Source: Celoporthe dispersa
Taxonomy: Eukaryota > Ascomycota > Sordariomycetes > Diaporthales > Cryphonectriaceae
Direction of reading: 5' to 3'
DNA length: 64,000 nucleotides
Assembly: GCA_016584495.1 (NCBI GenBank)
Contig: WAID01000007.1
Location: 792,001 to 856,000 of the forward strand
The notes beneath the pieces were generated by a model. The model saw nothing but the letters and a program-made list of their open reading frames with translations, made no database searches and was not told the origin of the DNA. Positions 23,949 through 36,191 of the stretch are shown here, one piece after another; position 1 is the first letter of the stretch, and every line of letters begins with the position of its first letter. The position numbers were made by a program, and so were the translations under genes.

Positions 23949-25284
23949 TCTCTGGAGCTGAGTCTCACCAGTTGGCAGGACATATCGTCAAGATGTCGCG
24001 TTGAGGCCCAAGCGCGGCTACCGAGACATTAGTCGGGTTGCAGGTACGGGTACGGAGTCGTCGCAGAGACTCAGAGCCTGGTCCTGCATCATCTCACAGC
24101 TGGACATTGAACAGCTGCATTTACGTCGACATCCATGACCTCAAGGTATAACGAATAACCCCCACTCTTTAGAATCTCTATTCCAAGGTCAAAAAAATAG
24201 AAAGCGAGCATGGTGTTGGGAATTATAGATGGGATGTCTGACCAAGTCCGATTTTTAAGAATTCATGCAATAGCAAGCAGGCGACCTATGTGCCCTCCTC
24301 CCCCCTCCCCCCCCAAAAAAAGACTCGTTTATTTTCACATGTCCTCTAGACACTGTCCGTGAAGGTGCGAGAAGCACTGAAGATTGCACTCTACCGAGTT
24401 CGTGGCTCAACGTCCGTCTCAAGATGTCCGAGCTGAGCACCCATATGATTACACGTGTCGAACCACAAGTCATCATAATTAACGCCTAGGGCAACTCGTG
24501 TCCGATTCTCGATCATGATGGCTTGTTACAATACTTGTCTGCGTCCAGATATAAGCCAACACAGCTCCGCCACAATGCACCAGACTGGTCATTGGATAGA
24601 CACAGCACCATAGTCATATTTCTGTTAGCCATGTCATCTATTTCGGCACTGTTATTTCAGACAAAGAGCACACTTGAAATTCCGTGCTATCTGATCACAT
24701 CGCCTCGTAATCAACCCGAGTCTCTCCGTTGTCATTCGCTCCCACGCACCAAACGACCAGGAGATGAGTGCAGAGAAGAACACAATACCATTTGCGTGCT
24801 AGATGTATTGCTACATGGCCAAGATCACCAGCTCAAAAGGGCTCGAGACGAGGCTATTGTTTCTCGCAAACCGGATCATCTTGCTAAGCATGCCAGCTAC
24901 TGAGTGCTGGAGGAGTAGTATTTCATGATGAAATCGATCTTAGTAACACCTTCGATATTGTCATGTTCACGAGAGTTGTATGCTTCAGCGCACAACTGAA
25001 TAGCAAGCGGCTATTAGGCTCTGGTCCTCTCTGGCTCTCTCCTCTCTTAGCCGCTTGGCTATCCGATATCAAGCAGCTGTACTCCACTCGGACCTACTAA
25101 ATACTATGGTACATTCAGTTGCATCCTTCAACTTCCCCGCCTTGTGAAGCCCGAATAAATAAGCAAAGAATCGATCCTATCCCTCTTCTCAGTTCCTTGA
25201 AGTAATCATAATCGACTCAAAGCCCGAACACAATATCTCATCTCGACCCACTCGTCCCAAGGCTCTCGGTCACAGCCCTCAGCC
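23949..25284. other. Gene-free stretch, lower GC than the flanks
   Basis: Base composition falls clearly compared with the left block. A C/A run lies near 24300. The longest plus-strand frame (24523-24903) shows no recognisable family or codon bias. The last 100 bp (AATAAATAAG, CAACTTCC) look like promoter and leader of the EthD gene. Confidence 0.45.
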
Positions 25285-25695
25285 ATGACCTTTAGTGTCC
25301 TGATCTTCTCCTACCGTAAGCCCGGCACCACGCCGGAGCAGTTCCGCGCGCATTACGAGGGCACACACATATCTCTCATCAAGGAGATAAGCGGCGAGCA
25401 ATTTCCGCTGTCTCACACGCGCCGCTACCTCGCCCGCGCCGAAGGCAGCGCCGAGGGCACTACTGAGCGCAACGCAAACTACCCGGCCAAGGTGCTACTG
25501 GGCAGCCAGGCCGACTACGACTACGACGCGTTCGCTGAGCTGACCTTCACCGACGAGGTGCATTTTGGGGCTTTCTTCAGCCTCACGCAGCAGCCGGATA
25601 ATCTAGCACGTCTCCATGAGGATGAGGACAAGTTTTTGGACCGCAGCAAGATATCGGCTGTAGTTGTGGGAGAGACGGTATCCACGTCCAAGTGA
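25285..25695 (+). CDS. EthD-domain (dimeric alpha/beta barrel) protein
   Basis: A single-exon gene of 136 residues. The N-terminus FSVLIFSYRKPGTTPEQFRAHYE followed by GTHISLIKEI is the classic EthD/DABB opening. The second half contains the matching strand-helix pair (YDAFAELTFTDEVHFGAFF and an acidic FLDRSKISAVVVGET). Fungal members are small cytosolic enzymes or accessory proteins, often beside polyketide clusters, where some act as dehydratases or decarboxylases. No such cluster adjoins it here, so the substrate cannot be guessed. The frame is intact and the ATG context is good (CAGCCATGA). Confidence 0.85.
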   Translation: MTFSVLIFSYRKPGTTPEQFRAHYEGTHISLIKEISGEQFPLSHTRRYLARAEGSAEGTTERNANYPAKVLLGSQADYDYDAFAELTFTDEVHFGAFFSLTQQPDNLARLHEDEDKFLDRSKISAVVVGETVSTSK

Positions 25696-26432
25696 GGGCC
25701 CTCGCGAGTTGTGTAGGATCATATAGCTCACGCGTACTGGGCTGGAATCGGGGCGGCATATGTGAATGTGTGGAAGAGAAGAAGTCACTTGTATTGTCAA
25801 AGATCGCGCTATCCTCTAGGGCTCATGTAGTCAGGTAATTAAATTGTTGCTTTAGCCTCTAGTGCTTCATACCAAGTCTGGTCATTGCTACAAGCAATTG
25901 TGTGTACTTTCAAACGATAGTACCCGCCCTACTTTACTCATCCGAATCTATTCATGAGGCTGTTATTTGATGAGAAAGGGGAGCCGCGCGGGTTTATCCA
26001 GCAGCGACTTCACTAATTACTATATGAGGAAGGCATGGCCAACATTTGAGCGTGCTCGTGCCTTCCATATCTGGCCGGACTGTGGAGGCTGCAAGCTCGC
26101 ACATTTTGCTTTTTCCCTCCAATCGGCCTGACAATTGACCTCAGCCTTGCGAAATTGCCGTGCATCTGTGGATGAGACCTCAAGGCCAGGAATGGACTGT
26201 CGCCCTGAAAATCAAGTCTGACTGTTATTCATTCAGAGAGATACGTATCTCTACACGTTCCAGACCAGTATCCTCACGCTGTCTTCAAGCCAGAATGTTC
26301 TGCACATCTCTGCGACGACGCGGGCAGTGGGCATTAGCGGTTCCTCACCTGCTTCAACATGATAAGATGAGATTCAGAGGCACGTCAAGTCAAAGCTGAT
26401 TACAAGCAGACCTGCTAGTGGCCGGAGAGTAG
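25696..26432. other. Intergenic stretch
   Basis: AT-richer sequence with no supported gene. An upstream exon of the orphan frame at 26433 might lie here, but I cannot identify one. Confidence 0.4.
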
Positions 26433-27104
26433 GCTGACGCAAGTATAGAGAGCAAACTAGACACCCACGACGTGAATCTGCCCCTACCCAGCACACCTCC
26501 AGGTCAGCGTTACTTGCGTTTCATTCTCCTATCGGCCACTGATGGAGACTCGTCCTACAAGCATCAGCACGTTGAGCGGCTCTGTCATTTGTCGGGAGAC
26601 AATGACGCTGCTGTAATCTGGCTGCTCGACGGCGCAGGCGACATCGATACATCCTCTTTCATGCAGTTCCAGATCGAGTGCGTGACCGGGCACCATACCG
26701 TCAACCCTCAAGAAATATAGGTGGCTAACACACGTTATGACAGACTGATGGACAACAGGTTCGATGTCCCTCTTGTCCCTCTGCAGAAAATCGAAGAGTT
26801 GGGGGCCACCCTCCTCAGGTTCCATCGATCTCTTCTCCAGGCCGACGCGATCGTTCGACAGCCTGCAATGCAAGCACCAGGCATGGGCCCCGTACAGTCA
26901 CTACTCCCGTACTGCGCAGTCGAGCCTCCCCTGAGTGAGAACAGGGTGCATATCCTCAGCGATATTACCGTCGGCCTCGCAGACCTAGCGAACAAAACCA
27001 ATACGGAGAGAGGAAGGGCCGAGATTGTGGATTACCTCGACCACGAGGATGCGGATCGCGTCATCGGCTTCTGGGCGCAGGAATACACCTTTGACTCGAT
27101 CTGA
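26433..27104 (+). pseudogene. Orphan exon pair of an unrecognised protein, no start codon found
   Basis: An open frame from 26433 to 26677 is continued in phase after a 66-nt intron (26678-26743: GTGCGT...GGCTAACAC...GACAG) to a stop at 27104. The junction reads MQFQIE/LMDNRFDVPLVPL, and the branch point is perfect. The product would include RYLRFILLSATDGDSS, HVERLCHLSGDNDAAVIWLL and KIEELGATLLRFHRSLL, with an acidic end (DHEDADRVIGFWAQEYTF). It looks like a real, helical fungal protein, but the frame has no ATG and is closed by a stop at 26430. It is therefore a fragment, or the 5' exon is unrecognised or hidden by another indel. Function unknown. Confidence 0.5.
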
Positions 27105-30100
27105 ATAGGCGACGACACCGGAATCGTTGCTCAGTACCACCCTGTTCTGGCCGTTCAGAGCTTGATCCGGGATCTGAGGAAATCGATTGACTGGAGAGAA
27201 TGGGTAAGCCCGCCGAGCACGCATCTGATAGTCTGAGACACTCCAGGTAAATTCAGCTAATTAACAAGCAGACTCCTACCACACCGATAGTCTAGAGAAG
27301 GGTATCCCCTAGGGACAAGTTTATTTGTATCGATGCCAAAGCGAGTCTTTAGAGCTCTCAAGACAGACTGAACAACCCCACGCAAATGGACAGCGTTCAA
27401 CCCGTATTTCATGTTCCTCTTTCCGCTGATAGAGACACGGAGGCAGCTGGAGGCCATACAAAGTCAACCCGTTCGAATTGACCTCCGTTTAAGAGACTCG
27501 GCAGCAGCGCCGGCCGTCCTACCGGCGGTGAACTATATGCAGGCTCATGACAATGTCACCTGAGTGGCCCGGTGAGTTTGTAAAGTTGCATCTGCCAGTG
27601 GCAAGCCAAAAATAGTGACGCGGCTTGGGCTTGGGCTTGCATGGGGGATACACCGTCACGACGGTTCCATCCACTATCGACGGACTTGTGCCTCATCTGG
27701 ATAGTCCCACCCGCATCACGTTCCTGGCCTTGAGAGAGCTCACAAAAGCTTTGCCAAATGTTTCAAAAGAGAGTCTCAAGCGACGGAAACAAGGCAAGAT
27801 GCTAAATAGGATATTGGTGTGCTCCCCGGCAGCACCTGGGTAGCCGACTTTGCCCTGTCTGAGAGTAGACGCCTGGGGCACTGCAGCTTGAACGCCTCGT
27901 CGCTACCAGCTCAAGCACGCCCACTCTCGAGCCTGCCACTGATCCAGCACGTCGACAGTATCGTAAGAGGCAATTTGCCCGTACTAACGTCGTTAATCTA
28001 ACGAAGACAATGCAGTGAACGCTGGACGTGCGTACGACTGGAGGTCCGACGCCGATTTATCTCAGGCATCTTTTGGTATCGAAGTATCTTGGTAGCACCT
28101 GCGGTGACGACAACAAGTCACGGTGCAGTCACAGGTGGTAGCGAGAAGAAATGAGCTTCAATTCGTCGCGCCCATTGGCGGAATACATGGCTGGTGTGCC
28201 ACACCGTCCCAGGAGGGGGGGCTGGCGGTTCCACTCCTCCATGTGCCAATTAGCGTTGTGCTGCAAGCGCTTTGGCTTCACACCCAAGCTCGGGACACAA
28301 GCAGAGAGAAGATCTTGAAGATCTTGTCCTGCGCAAGTGGGGAGCCAGGAAGATGTCGAGGCTCAGTGATTGAATAGTGAGGCAAAGCCTCGGTCTCCAT
28401 CTTCTCTGTGACAGACCTCTTGTGGCTGCTGACATCCGAGTTTGGACAGGCACCTTGAGAAATGATGGCCAGAACGAGTCCGAGGTTACCAAACTGGCGG
28501 CCGCCCGGACGCCTGTGGGACTGCATCTGTCGAACCGCGAAAGCCCTTAGGTGGCTCGAGTCTCGTGCAGTCACCTGCACCATCTGGCCGAAGGAACATG
28601 GCACACGGATCCCAGGATGAGCGCGATTCTGACAGGCGGGTGCGAGGGACTTGGGACGCTCTCTTTCGATGGAAATAAAATCCTGCCAAGGTCGGGTGGA
28701 AGACTGTGTCTCGTCCTGACATGACGTCCCCGATCGGGACAGGATCCTGTCATGCTCAATGGAGTCGCATGGGCCAGTATGATCTACTCGAGGTCTCCAT
28801 CCACGTGCGAATCTTGGCAGAGAACTCGAGCAGCAGAAAAGCTGCGGCTCGTCAAGAGCTGTTGGGGTGTCAAGGTCACGACCGGCCGGCGCAAAAGGCG
28901 CTGGGCCGAATCTGGCCTCGCCACAGAGTTCCTAAAACGGCCCGTGCCTCAGCCTCAGATGTGGCCCATCGCAGGTCTCGGCTAAACTCCCAAGGTGTAT
29001 GATCGACCGTCGATGAAGAAGTTTCCAAAACCGAGTTGAATTGACAGGCATCTGAAGCACAGGACGAATAACCTATTAACCTTAGATCATCAGATGCTGG
29101 TGGACTGAAGTCATTGCGGAAACGGAAGAGGGGAAACTCGCGCAGGACTCGGGCTGCATTGTCGCCAGTTGGGATGGCGTGCGAACAGGACGAAGCAGTG
29201 TTCGGATGCGACTCCACCCCCACCCCAGGTCCTCCTCGTCCGGATGGGCACTCATCGCAACACCACATCGGCAGAACACGTCCAAGCAAAGCCTTCTCTG
29301 GGCCTGGCTACCATGGGACTGACGATCCAGCGGCCGACATTCTTGTCATTTGCATTGTGATGTGATTGTGACCGGCTGCCAGTTGAAAAGGCCGGTCACC
29401 GTCTCTGGGGCGGGGGGCTCTTGTCCGATCCTCTTGCAGAACAAGGCCCTTATTGGCGAGAAAATGGCAATGGGCGCGTGCATCTCCGCATCCGGCCTCG
29501 AGGTCATCTGTGTGTTTCTAGACAGCCCCAAAAAGCGGCCTTCCTCAGCAGAAACAACCCCTGAAGCTACTCCTCGAGTTACATGCGGTCGCAGACCAGG
29601 CCCCTGGTCCAGTCCTGCAGCCGCATTACAGGGGACGGCCTTGGCCTCGGCCCGCTCGACGGTCTGATTGGGCTGACTCCATCTCTAAGCGCCAGGCTTT
29701 TGGTCCCACTTGTCTGGTTTTCTCCCAATCACCTTGGATGACAGCCGTTGCCGCCCTCCCGTCACATCAACTGCCCACATCGAATATCGCCATCGGATGT
29801 TGGCACGACCAATGAGCAGCAACTATGCTTTGCCGCTGTGCCCGATGGTGCTCGCAAAGCTTGGTGACCTTGTTCATTGGCTTCAGGGGACCAGGTTTTC
29901 CTATCGCCAGGGCAGCCGAGCCGTACGAGTAAGACGATGATGATGAATGAGGCCACGCGGGCATCAGCCTTCTCGGGCCTCGACCCCGCCCTGCACTGCC
30001 CTGTACCCTCTGCCCTGGGGACTGGAGATGGAGAGCCGAGCAGATGGGCTCGGGTCCCCTCCTCCAGGCAGGTCAGGCGTCCTCCCTGACGGAGCAGGGA

Positions 30101-31230
30101 GGATCTCAAGCGGTATGCTCTCTATGGTGACTGGGTAGGGTACACTGGGCAGGGCGGGGCTTGGCCGTGGCTTTCCGCCATTGATGAGACGGGAAGTTGT
30201 CTCGTTTGGCGCGGTCCCTATCGTCCTGCCCAGCTTACTGTAGACAGGGCCCTGTCCCTCTTCTCCCGAGGTGTTCCTGGGCCTGACCCCTCTTTTCGGG
30301 TCGTGGCATGCAGGTCGGTGGTACTCCGTGCCATAGTATGTGCAGCATGCATACACCCACCTCTTGGACCCACACGCCCATGTCACTCATAACCTCCATG
30401 TCCCGCACCTTGCGAAGATCAAGCAGCTCTTCTCACGTCTAACGCGGACCTTACCTCAAAACAACTACCCACCGTGCCTCAGGAGACGGTCGTCTTGTCT
30501 GATCTCCATACTATCATCAATGCGAAGAACGCCTCCCTAGGTCATCCATACTGTCGACTCAGCCTCCTTTGGCTCTCCTACCACGGGCATCAAACAACGC
30601 CAGGGCTCCAGCCACGGGAAACACCTCGACTGAACAAGCTGGGCGCCGCTCGGATGCCAACCGTCGATATCGACCGGATCTCAAGAACCTGGATCTCAGA
30701 CGACAACATACCAGCATCAGGCCAGGAGCATCATACTATACTCTCCCCCGTCTTTTGCGGGGACAGACTGATACACACCTCTCGGCCCGGGCTTGTGCCC
30801 ACTGGGCATCGTCCTTGAGGCACGCTCCATCGAAACCTCCCACACCTGGCTGAGGCGATATAGTCCGGCTCGGCCCCGTTGCCATACTTCCTGTCGTCTA
30901 CTCTGCACCTGCTCTTCCTCTCTCTTCTCTTTTTGCTGTAGTGCACCTGGTGTGTCGATAGCCCTCTTTCATATCGGCTTCACTGCACAGACAGTCTTGT
31001 ATAGAGCGGGTCCGGTCACTCGTCTCTTGTTTTCATATCTCACTTTTAATACTACGACGTCGACGTCCCTCACGACTCTTTCCCTTGGTATCGGTAGCGA
31101 AGCCGTATCCGTTCATTCTTAATTCAAATCCGGGTCTTGGTGCTTCATCAGAGTCATCCCCCATCACCCAAGAGAGGAAACCAGGGCAATCTAGGAAGAG
31201 TCTGGAGAGGAAAGACCAAAATTCGTCGAG
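27105..31230. other. 4.1-kb stretch without supported genes
   Basis: Many short frames occur on both strands, none with a recognisable family. GC is moderate, so this is not the AT-rich signature of heavily RIP-mutated transposons. The last 400 bp before 31231 are CT-rich and probably form the leader of the DUF7727-type gene. I cannot say more. Confidence 0.4.
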
Positions 31231-31809
31231 ATGGGCAAGCTTATCAAGAACCACTGGGCGAGGCTCATCATCCTGACCGCGGGAGCTTGTAAGTCCTCTT
31301 TTGCTATCATGAGAGATGTCACAAGATGTATATCCCTTGAGCAGACGTGCTAACCGCCACCTACAGATCAAGTTGCTGCTGCGATCGAGGGCTTCTTCTG
31401 GCCCAAGATTTTCTGGGACTTCGCCACCAAGCTGTTAGACCCGGCGGTGAAGCCCTTCCCGACATTACAGATCATCAACCTCGTCATAGGGCTCTTTGTG
31501 ATGGCATGGGAGTGGCCGCTCTCCTTCATCGCCGGCTCAGCGATCCATCGAAGTTTCGAGGCCCGCCTAGCCTTCATGCCCCTGGCCGCTCTCGCCTCAA
31601 TCCTATTATACCAGGGCACGAACGCGGCGCTATACTATTTGATCGCGATGGGTGTCGAATTCTGGGCATACTCTGAGGGCGAGGTGAGTTTTTGGTGCTA
31701 TCCAGTGTGGTGTTGGGTATTGTAGGATGAATATTAACCCGTCATCTAGATGATCTGTGCCAAGCCATGGACTCTGCCACCTCGGAACGCTCGAGCGGCG
31801 AATGCATAG
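31231..31809 (+). CDS. Small multi-pass membrane protein, DUF7727-type
   Basis: Three exons (31231-31288, 31367-31683, 31750-31809) give 144 residues. Introns are GTAAGT...TGCTAACC...CTACAG (78 nt) and GTGAGT...ATCTAG (66 nt), both with correct phase. The sequence starts MGKLIKNHWARLIILTAGAY/QVAAAIEGFFWPKIFWDF and has three or four hydrophobic segments. It ends with FWAYSEGE/MICAKPWTLPPR. This pattern matches a conserved fungal family of unknown function that I know as DUF7727. The last exon has only 19 codons and is easily missed: the unspliced frame would end in unrelated residues. No catalytic motif is seen. Confidence 0.85.
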
Positions 31810-34517
31810 ATGCCCCACAGCCAGCTTCCAATGTACAACGGGAGGGATCAACCACCAAGCTCTGGATCGCTAAGCGTCCTCGCTGCCTAGTACACTGTTA
31901 CTTCGACGAGGTCGATCGCAAGTTTCTGGGCCGCTCGTGCCGAGAGAGACAACGTTCCCAACGGATCCTTCGAACCAATCACCCATATTCAGGTTTCACC
32001 GCTTGCTCGATCGACGTGCAGGTCACGGCATGTCAATGAGCATTGCACATTCGATCAATTCATTATCTTTTTACGGTTTTTCTGGGGACCTGATTTCAGC
32101 AGAAGGAGAAAGAGGAGCATTTCGCAGTGGAGGCAAGCGAGCTGGTGACGGTCCGGGCCTGAACACCTTTTTTTTGGGTTCGTTTTAAGGCGTCAGCGGA
32201 GGCATGATGACATGCCAGACGAGCATGATATTATTCACGGGTTCAGCGAGTCATTCCCAGATCTAGAGAAGGAAATGTACTCAGGCATGATTTGACAGTA
32301 GTTGCTGCTGATTCTGGCATGCGCTCGCGCAATCCCTTCAAATCATCATACTTGTTATTTTTAGCCTTTTTTTAAAGAAAATTTAAAACAAAACACAAAG
32401 AAACTTAATCAACAACTCTTCGAGAAGTTCTGCGACGTCTGATGAGCGTGCTCGGTGGGGAGGGGGAAAAAAAAACGAATGATGATCTGAGCTCAAGTTG
32501 CCCCTGCTGTAAGTTCTCTCCACCGTTGGTCCCATCGATCTTTCGAAACGGGGCCATCCCAAAGGTTGAGACTGACTACCGCAGCCAAGGCCCGTCCCAT
32601 TGTAGCAGAGCCCCATCTGTACCAGGGCTTGGGTGAGGTGAAATAGGGGTGAAGGAGAAGAAGAGGGTGGTCGGTTTTGGATTCAGGATAATAATTACAG
32701 GTGGAAGCACTTTTTTCTTTTTCTTTTGCTATTCTGGTTAATTACATATTGACCAAGGGCAAATGAATCCCAAGCTTGACTGCGGTACACTTGAGGATAA
32801 GAAGATGTCGATGACAACGATGATAATGAGGCTCAAGATCCCAAAGGAGGCCAGCCACACTTTCTTTCTTTGTCCAGGTGAAACTTGACACCTGCCCCTT
32901 GCTCCTCGAAAGGGGAAGACAGAGGGAAGGATTGGAGGGATATGCACTGAAGTATTAGCCGCCCGAGAAAGGGGGGAGGGAGAGGGGGGGATTTAAGCAT
33001 AAGCACGAACCCGCCTGACCGGGGCATAATCTAGCCGCTGGGAAGGTTCACTAAAACGCTGGCTGTAGGATTTTTGGCTCGCGCCTCTGCTAAGAGGAAA
33101 TGAATGGGCAAAGCAGCCTCGAATCGCTGTGCGGACTGTGTCGGGTGATTATGTCATATTATCATCTCTGATGTGCACCAAGCTGGCCCTGATCTTGACC
33201 CAGGGGAGAATGAATCTTGGGCACGTGTGTGCCGCCTTCGTCTACTCGAATCGGGAACAGATCGAGTCAAACAGCTCCCTTTTTGGCCATTCTCTCAGCC
33301 ACTTTTTGTCCCCACGCCGTATCATTGAGCCTGGGAGAGAACGGCGATGGGTTGGCTGCTCTCGGCTGCGGATCCTCTTCATAGAAGCATTTTCCGACCT
33401 GTGGTCCTCCTCCCAACCTTTGCTGTCTAGATTTTGCAGGCTTCAAAGACCGAGCATGTGTAAAGACATGAGCCAAGCTGTTGACTGAAGATCTAGCGAG
33501 CTAGGATAACCATTAGAACGTTTGCGAAATCTTTCCAAGGTGCAAGCCCTGATGCCGCCTTGATAAGCAAAGAATAAGTTCAGCAAACCTTCTTCATGCA
33601 GTAGTTGGCATCGTGTCATGTATTTGCAAGACGTGTAAACCGTGAAACATGAAATCATTTCAAGACATCCATACTCTCATTAATTCTATTAAATACTCCT
33701 CAAGCGAAGCATGGGGAAGTAAAGCGGAAGCTGAAGTCTCCGTAGCAGAGTATATTCAATACTGTTTGACTGCAAATAATTCCTACACAGTGATTCGTTG
33801 ATAGAAACAGCTGGAGCTGACTGGCCAAACATTACAACATCATGTAATCAATGCGAAAAGAAGAATATTTAATGCAAAGTATGCTTTTGAACTGTAGCTT
33901 CCAGCACTGCAGTGTAATGAACGGTGGTGGAAGGTGCCACTGTACTACATAGATCCAAAAGATCAGCAGATATTCGAATTCGCTATTCGAATATTCCTTC
34001 CAACCGTACATATAGCTTACGCCTGGACCACGGGTCGTAACATGCAGGTTCCAGTGCCGCAGGCCCAACAGAGCTCTGGGAAGGACCCCTTGGATCTTTT
34101 TTTTCTTTAAGAAAAAAAGAAAAGGAAAAAGGAAAAGAGAGTAAAGAAAAACAGAAATCTGGAATTATAACAACCCTACACCGCTGTGCCACTTGATATT
34201 TAAATTGTGCGAGGGCTAGATGTCCCCAGCCTTTCTCGCTATTTGTTCATTCATTCATTCATTCATTCTTTTCTTCCTTCTGTAGCGTTCCCTTTCATCC
34301 AGTCCTTTTTTCATAGTGAATTATATAATCAGAAGGCCTAATCATTGGAGCTTGCGGAGAGCTGTAGTTGCATATTTCTAACAATCCCCCCCCCCCCCAG
34401 CTTCTGTGGGGAAGATCCTGGCTTGTATGAGCCTGCTTATTTATTGCATATATATGGAGGTCTTAGATACTCCACTTTTAAGGAATAGAATTAAGGCTTT
34501 TCAGGCCTTTTCAACCT
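31810..34517. other. 2.7-kb stretch without supported genes
   Basis: AT-rich in parts (33,600-34,500), with an ATTC microsatellite at 34246-34268 and a C12 run near 34387. The left end is the 3' UTR of the DUF7727-type gene and the right end the 3' UTR of the protease-like gene. No conserved frame seen. Confidence 0.45.
34246..34268 (+). repeat. (ATTC)n microsatellite
   Basis: Nearly six perfect ATTC units in AT-rich intergenic DNA. Confidence 0.85.
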
Positions 34518-36191
34518 TCAAAATGCGGCCGGATTTTTTATCCCCAAGTCCATTACGTTTGGTGAAGGATTTATAGACTGGTAGCCGGAGTCCCGGCCTA
34601 TTGTGTTGTATACTGGGGGTGTATGCGGGCGTCGTATACGTAGAAGTTGTCCGTCCTCATCGCGAACTTCCTCCGTGTCCGCCCTCTTGCACATGGATTC
34701 AGAAGATATGTCAACCACAGTAGGCAATTGAACAGATCTCACTGCGAAGTGTTGTCTGATCTCCTCGAACACGCCCTTCATAGGTACGACAATGCCGTCA
34801 CCCAGGAAATCCGTGGCAACGAGGTGGCCGTAGAGCTCCATTGTCTTGCAGTCGACGACCCATGAGCCGGAATCACCGTTCTGAATAGTACCTTCATGTT
34901 TTGTCAGTAGGTGCGTAATACCATCAACGACGAGATTGAAGTGGGCATACCTGATGTGCCGGGAAGAGTCAAGATATAAGCATCGACAAAACGCAGAGTG
35001 AAACCAAGCGCTATGCGCCCGGACTCTGGTGACAGGAACCCCTTCTTGGGAATGCCATGAGGTCCAGAACCACTAAGTAAGTAAACTTCACGAGTCCCGG
35101 TCTTCCCTGGCGACTTCGTGGAGATGTCGATGCTCCGCCCGTGCTCTCCCCCTGACTTTGTTTGGTCTGTAGGTCGACATTCTGAACAGAGCCCAGTCAT
35201 GGCACTGTACAATGCCCGCTAGAGGTTCCCAAAACCCTGAGCACCCAGACATATCGAAGGACCATGCATCAGACTGGACATCGGGTGCGTTTTGGTTGGC
35301 GGGAGTTTCAGCATCGACGTGACCTCCAGGAAGTATTTTAGGGCCATAGCCACGCTCGTCCTTGGTGTCCTCCATCTCTTCATCTGTAGCTTCTTCCAAT
35401 TCGTCGTCTTCGGTACACAACTCCTCCAATGGGTGGCCGGCAGATATCCCGTACAGCTGAAAGTTGCCAGTCCCATCAACAAGTTTGATCACGCCCCCCA
35501 AAGTGGCATTCCGCGTCCGGCCTGATTCATGCTGTAGGGAGATCGGGGCCCCACAAAGAGTGTCATCTACAGTGACTGAACTTTGAGGCGAGGCATCGGT
35601 GATCACCAGAACCGTGGCCAGCTTTAGTTGTACAGAGGTGCCGTCCACGTGTAGCTTGAAGGGTTTACCTCCGGGTCCTGATGCCTCGCATAGGTCCCGC
35701 ACATAGGACCTCTGGAAGAAGCTCTGCACGACGGACTCGTACTTTGGGTTGCAGAGGACAACGATATGAACATCCGCATCATCACGAGAAGACCCAACCA
35801 TCATCAGTCGTATCCACAGCGGGTGGCATTTGGCTCTCCGCTTTCGGTTCTCGAGGATATACTTTCGGAGCAGTTCTTCGAAGTGCGGCTGTATTCGTTC
35901 GTACGCCTCGCGGTCGTCAAGGCTGACTTCGATGTCAGGAAACAAGTGCTGGTTGTTTCCGGTCCTCTTGCTGGGCAGCCTTGAAAAGGCGGGGAGAAGC
36001 TTTCGTCTGGCTGGCTCATCGTTCGTGACAGGTGCCGGTTTGCTTGGGGTATTCGCGACCGAGCTATATCCGGAGTCATGAAACTGTTCGCCTGCGCCTC
36101 CCGGCTGTTGGATGATACCATCAGCAGCTGTCGCGTCATGGCTCATCGTCTCCAGCACAGTCAGAGCTGGTGATGATGAAGCGGATGCCAT
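34518..36191 (-). CDS. Chymotrypsin-fold protease-like protein with an N-terminal regulatory region, one 1-nt frame break
   Basis: Exon 1 (36191-34951) and exon 2 (34891-34518) are joined across a 59-nt intron (GTATGC...CTACTGACA...GAAG), giving about 537 residues. The frame breaks in the C5 run 35148-35152; with four it reads TYRPNKVRGEHGRSIDIS. A serine-protease triad is visible: His253 in LYGISAGHPLEE, Asp332 in CHDWALFRM (compare DIALL in trypsin) and Ser421 in NGDSGSWVVD. The N-terminal 230 residues hold a disordered Ser-rich start (HDSGYSSVANTPSK), then a helical and beta-rich region (YERIQPHFEELLRKYILENR, WIRLMMVGSS, VHIVVLCNP). A second HDSGY-like motif (GRDSGYQSINPSP) closes the protein. 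No signal peptide, so probably intracellular. Substrate unknown; I know similar proteins only as fungal hypotheticals. Confidence 0.75.

Noticed and set aside
24523..24903. 126-codon plus-strand frame in the AT-richer intergenic stretch
   Set aside because: No recognisable domain, poor codon use and no promoter or intron features.
27257..27457. Minus-strand frame resembling the C-terminal end of a FAD oxidase (KTRFGIDTNKLVPRGYPSL)
   Set aside because: The similarity is short and weak and no flanking domain is present, so it cannot be called a gene remnant.
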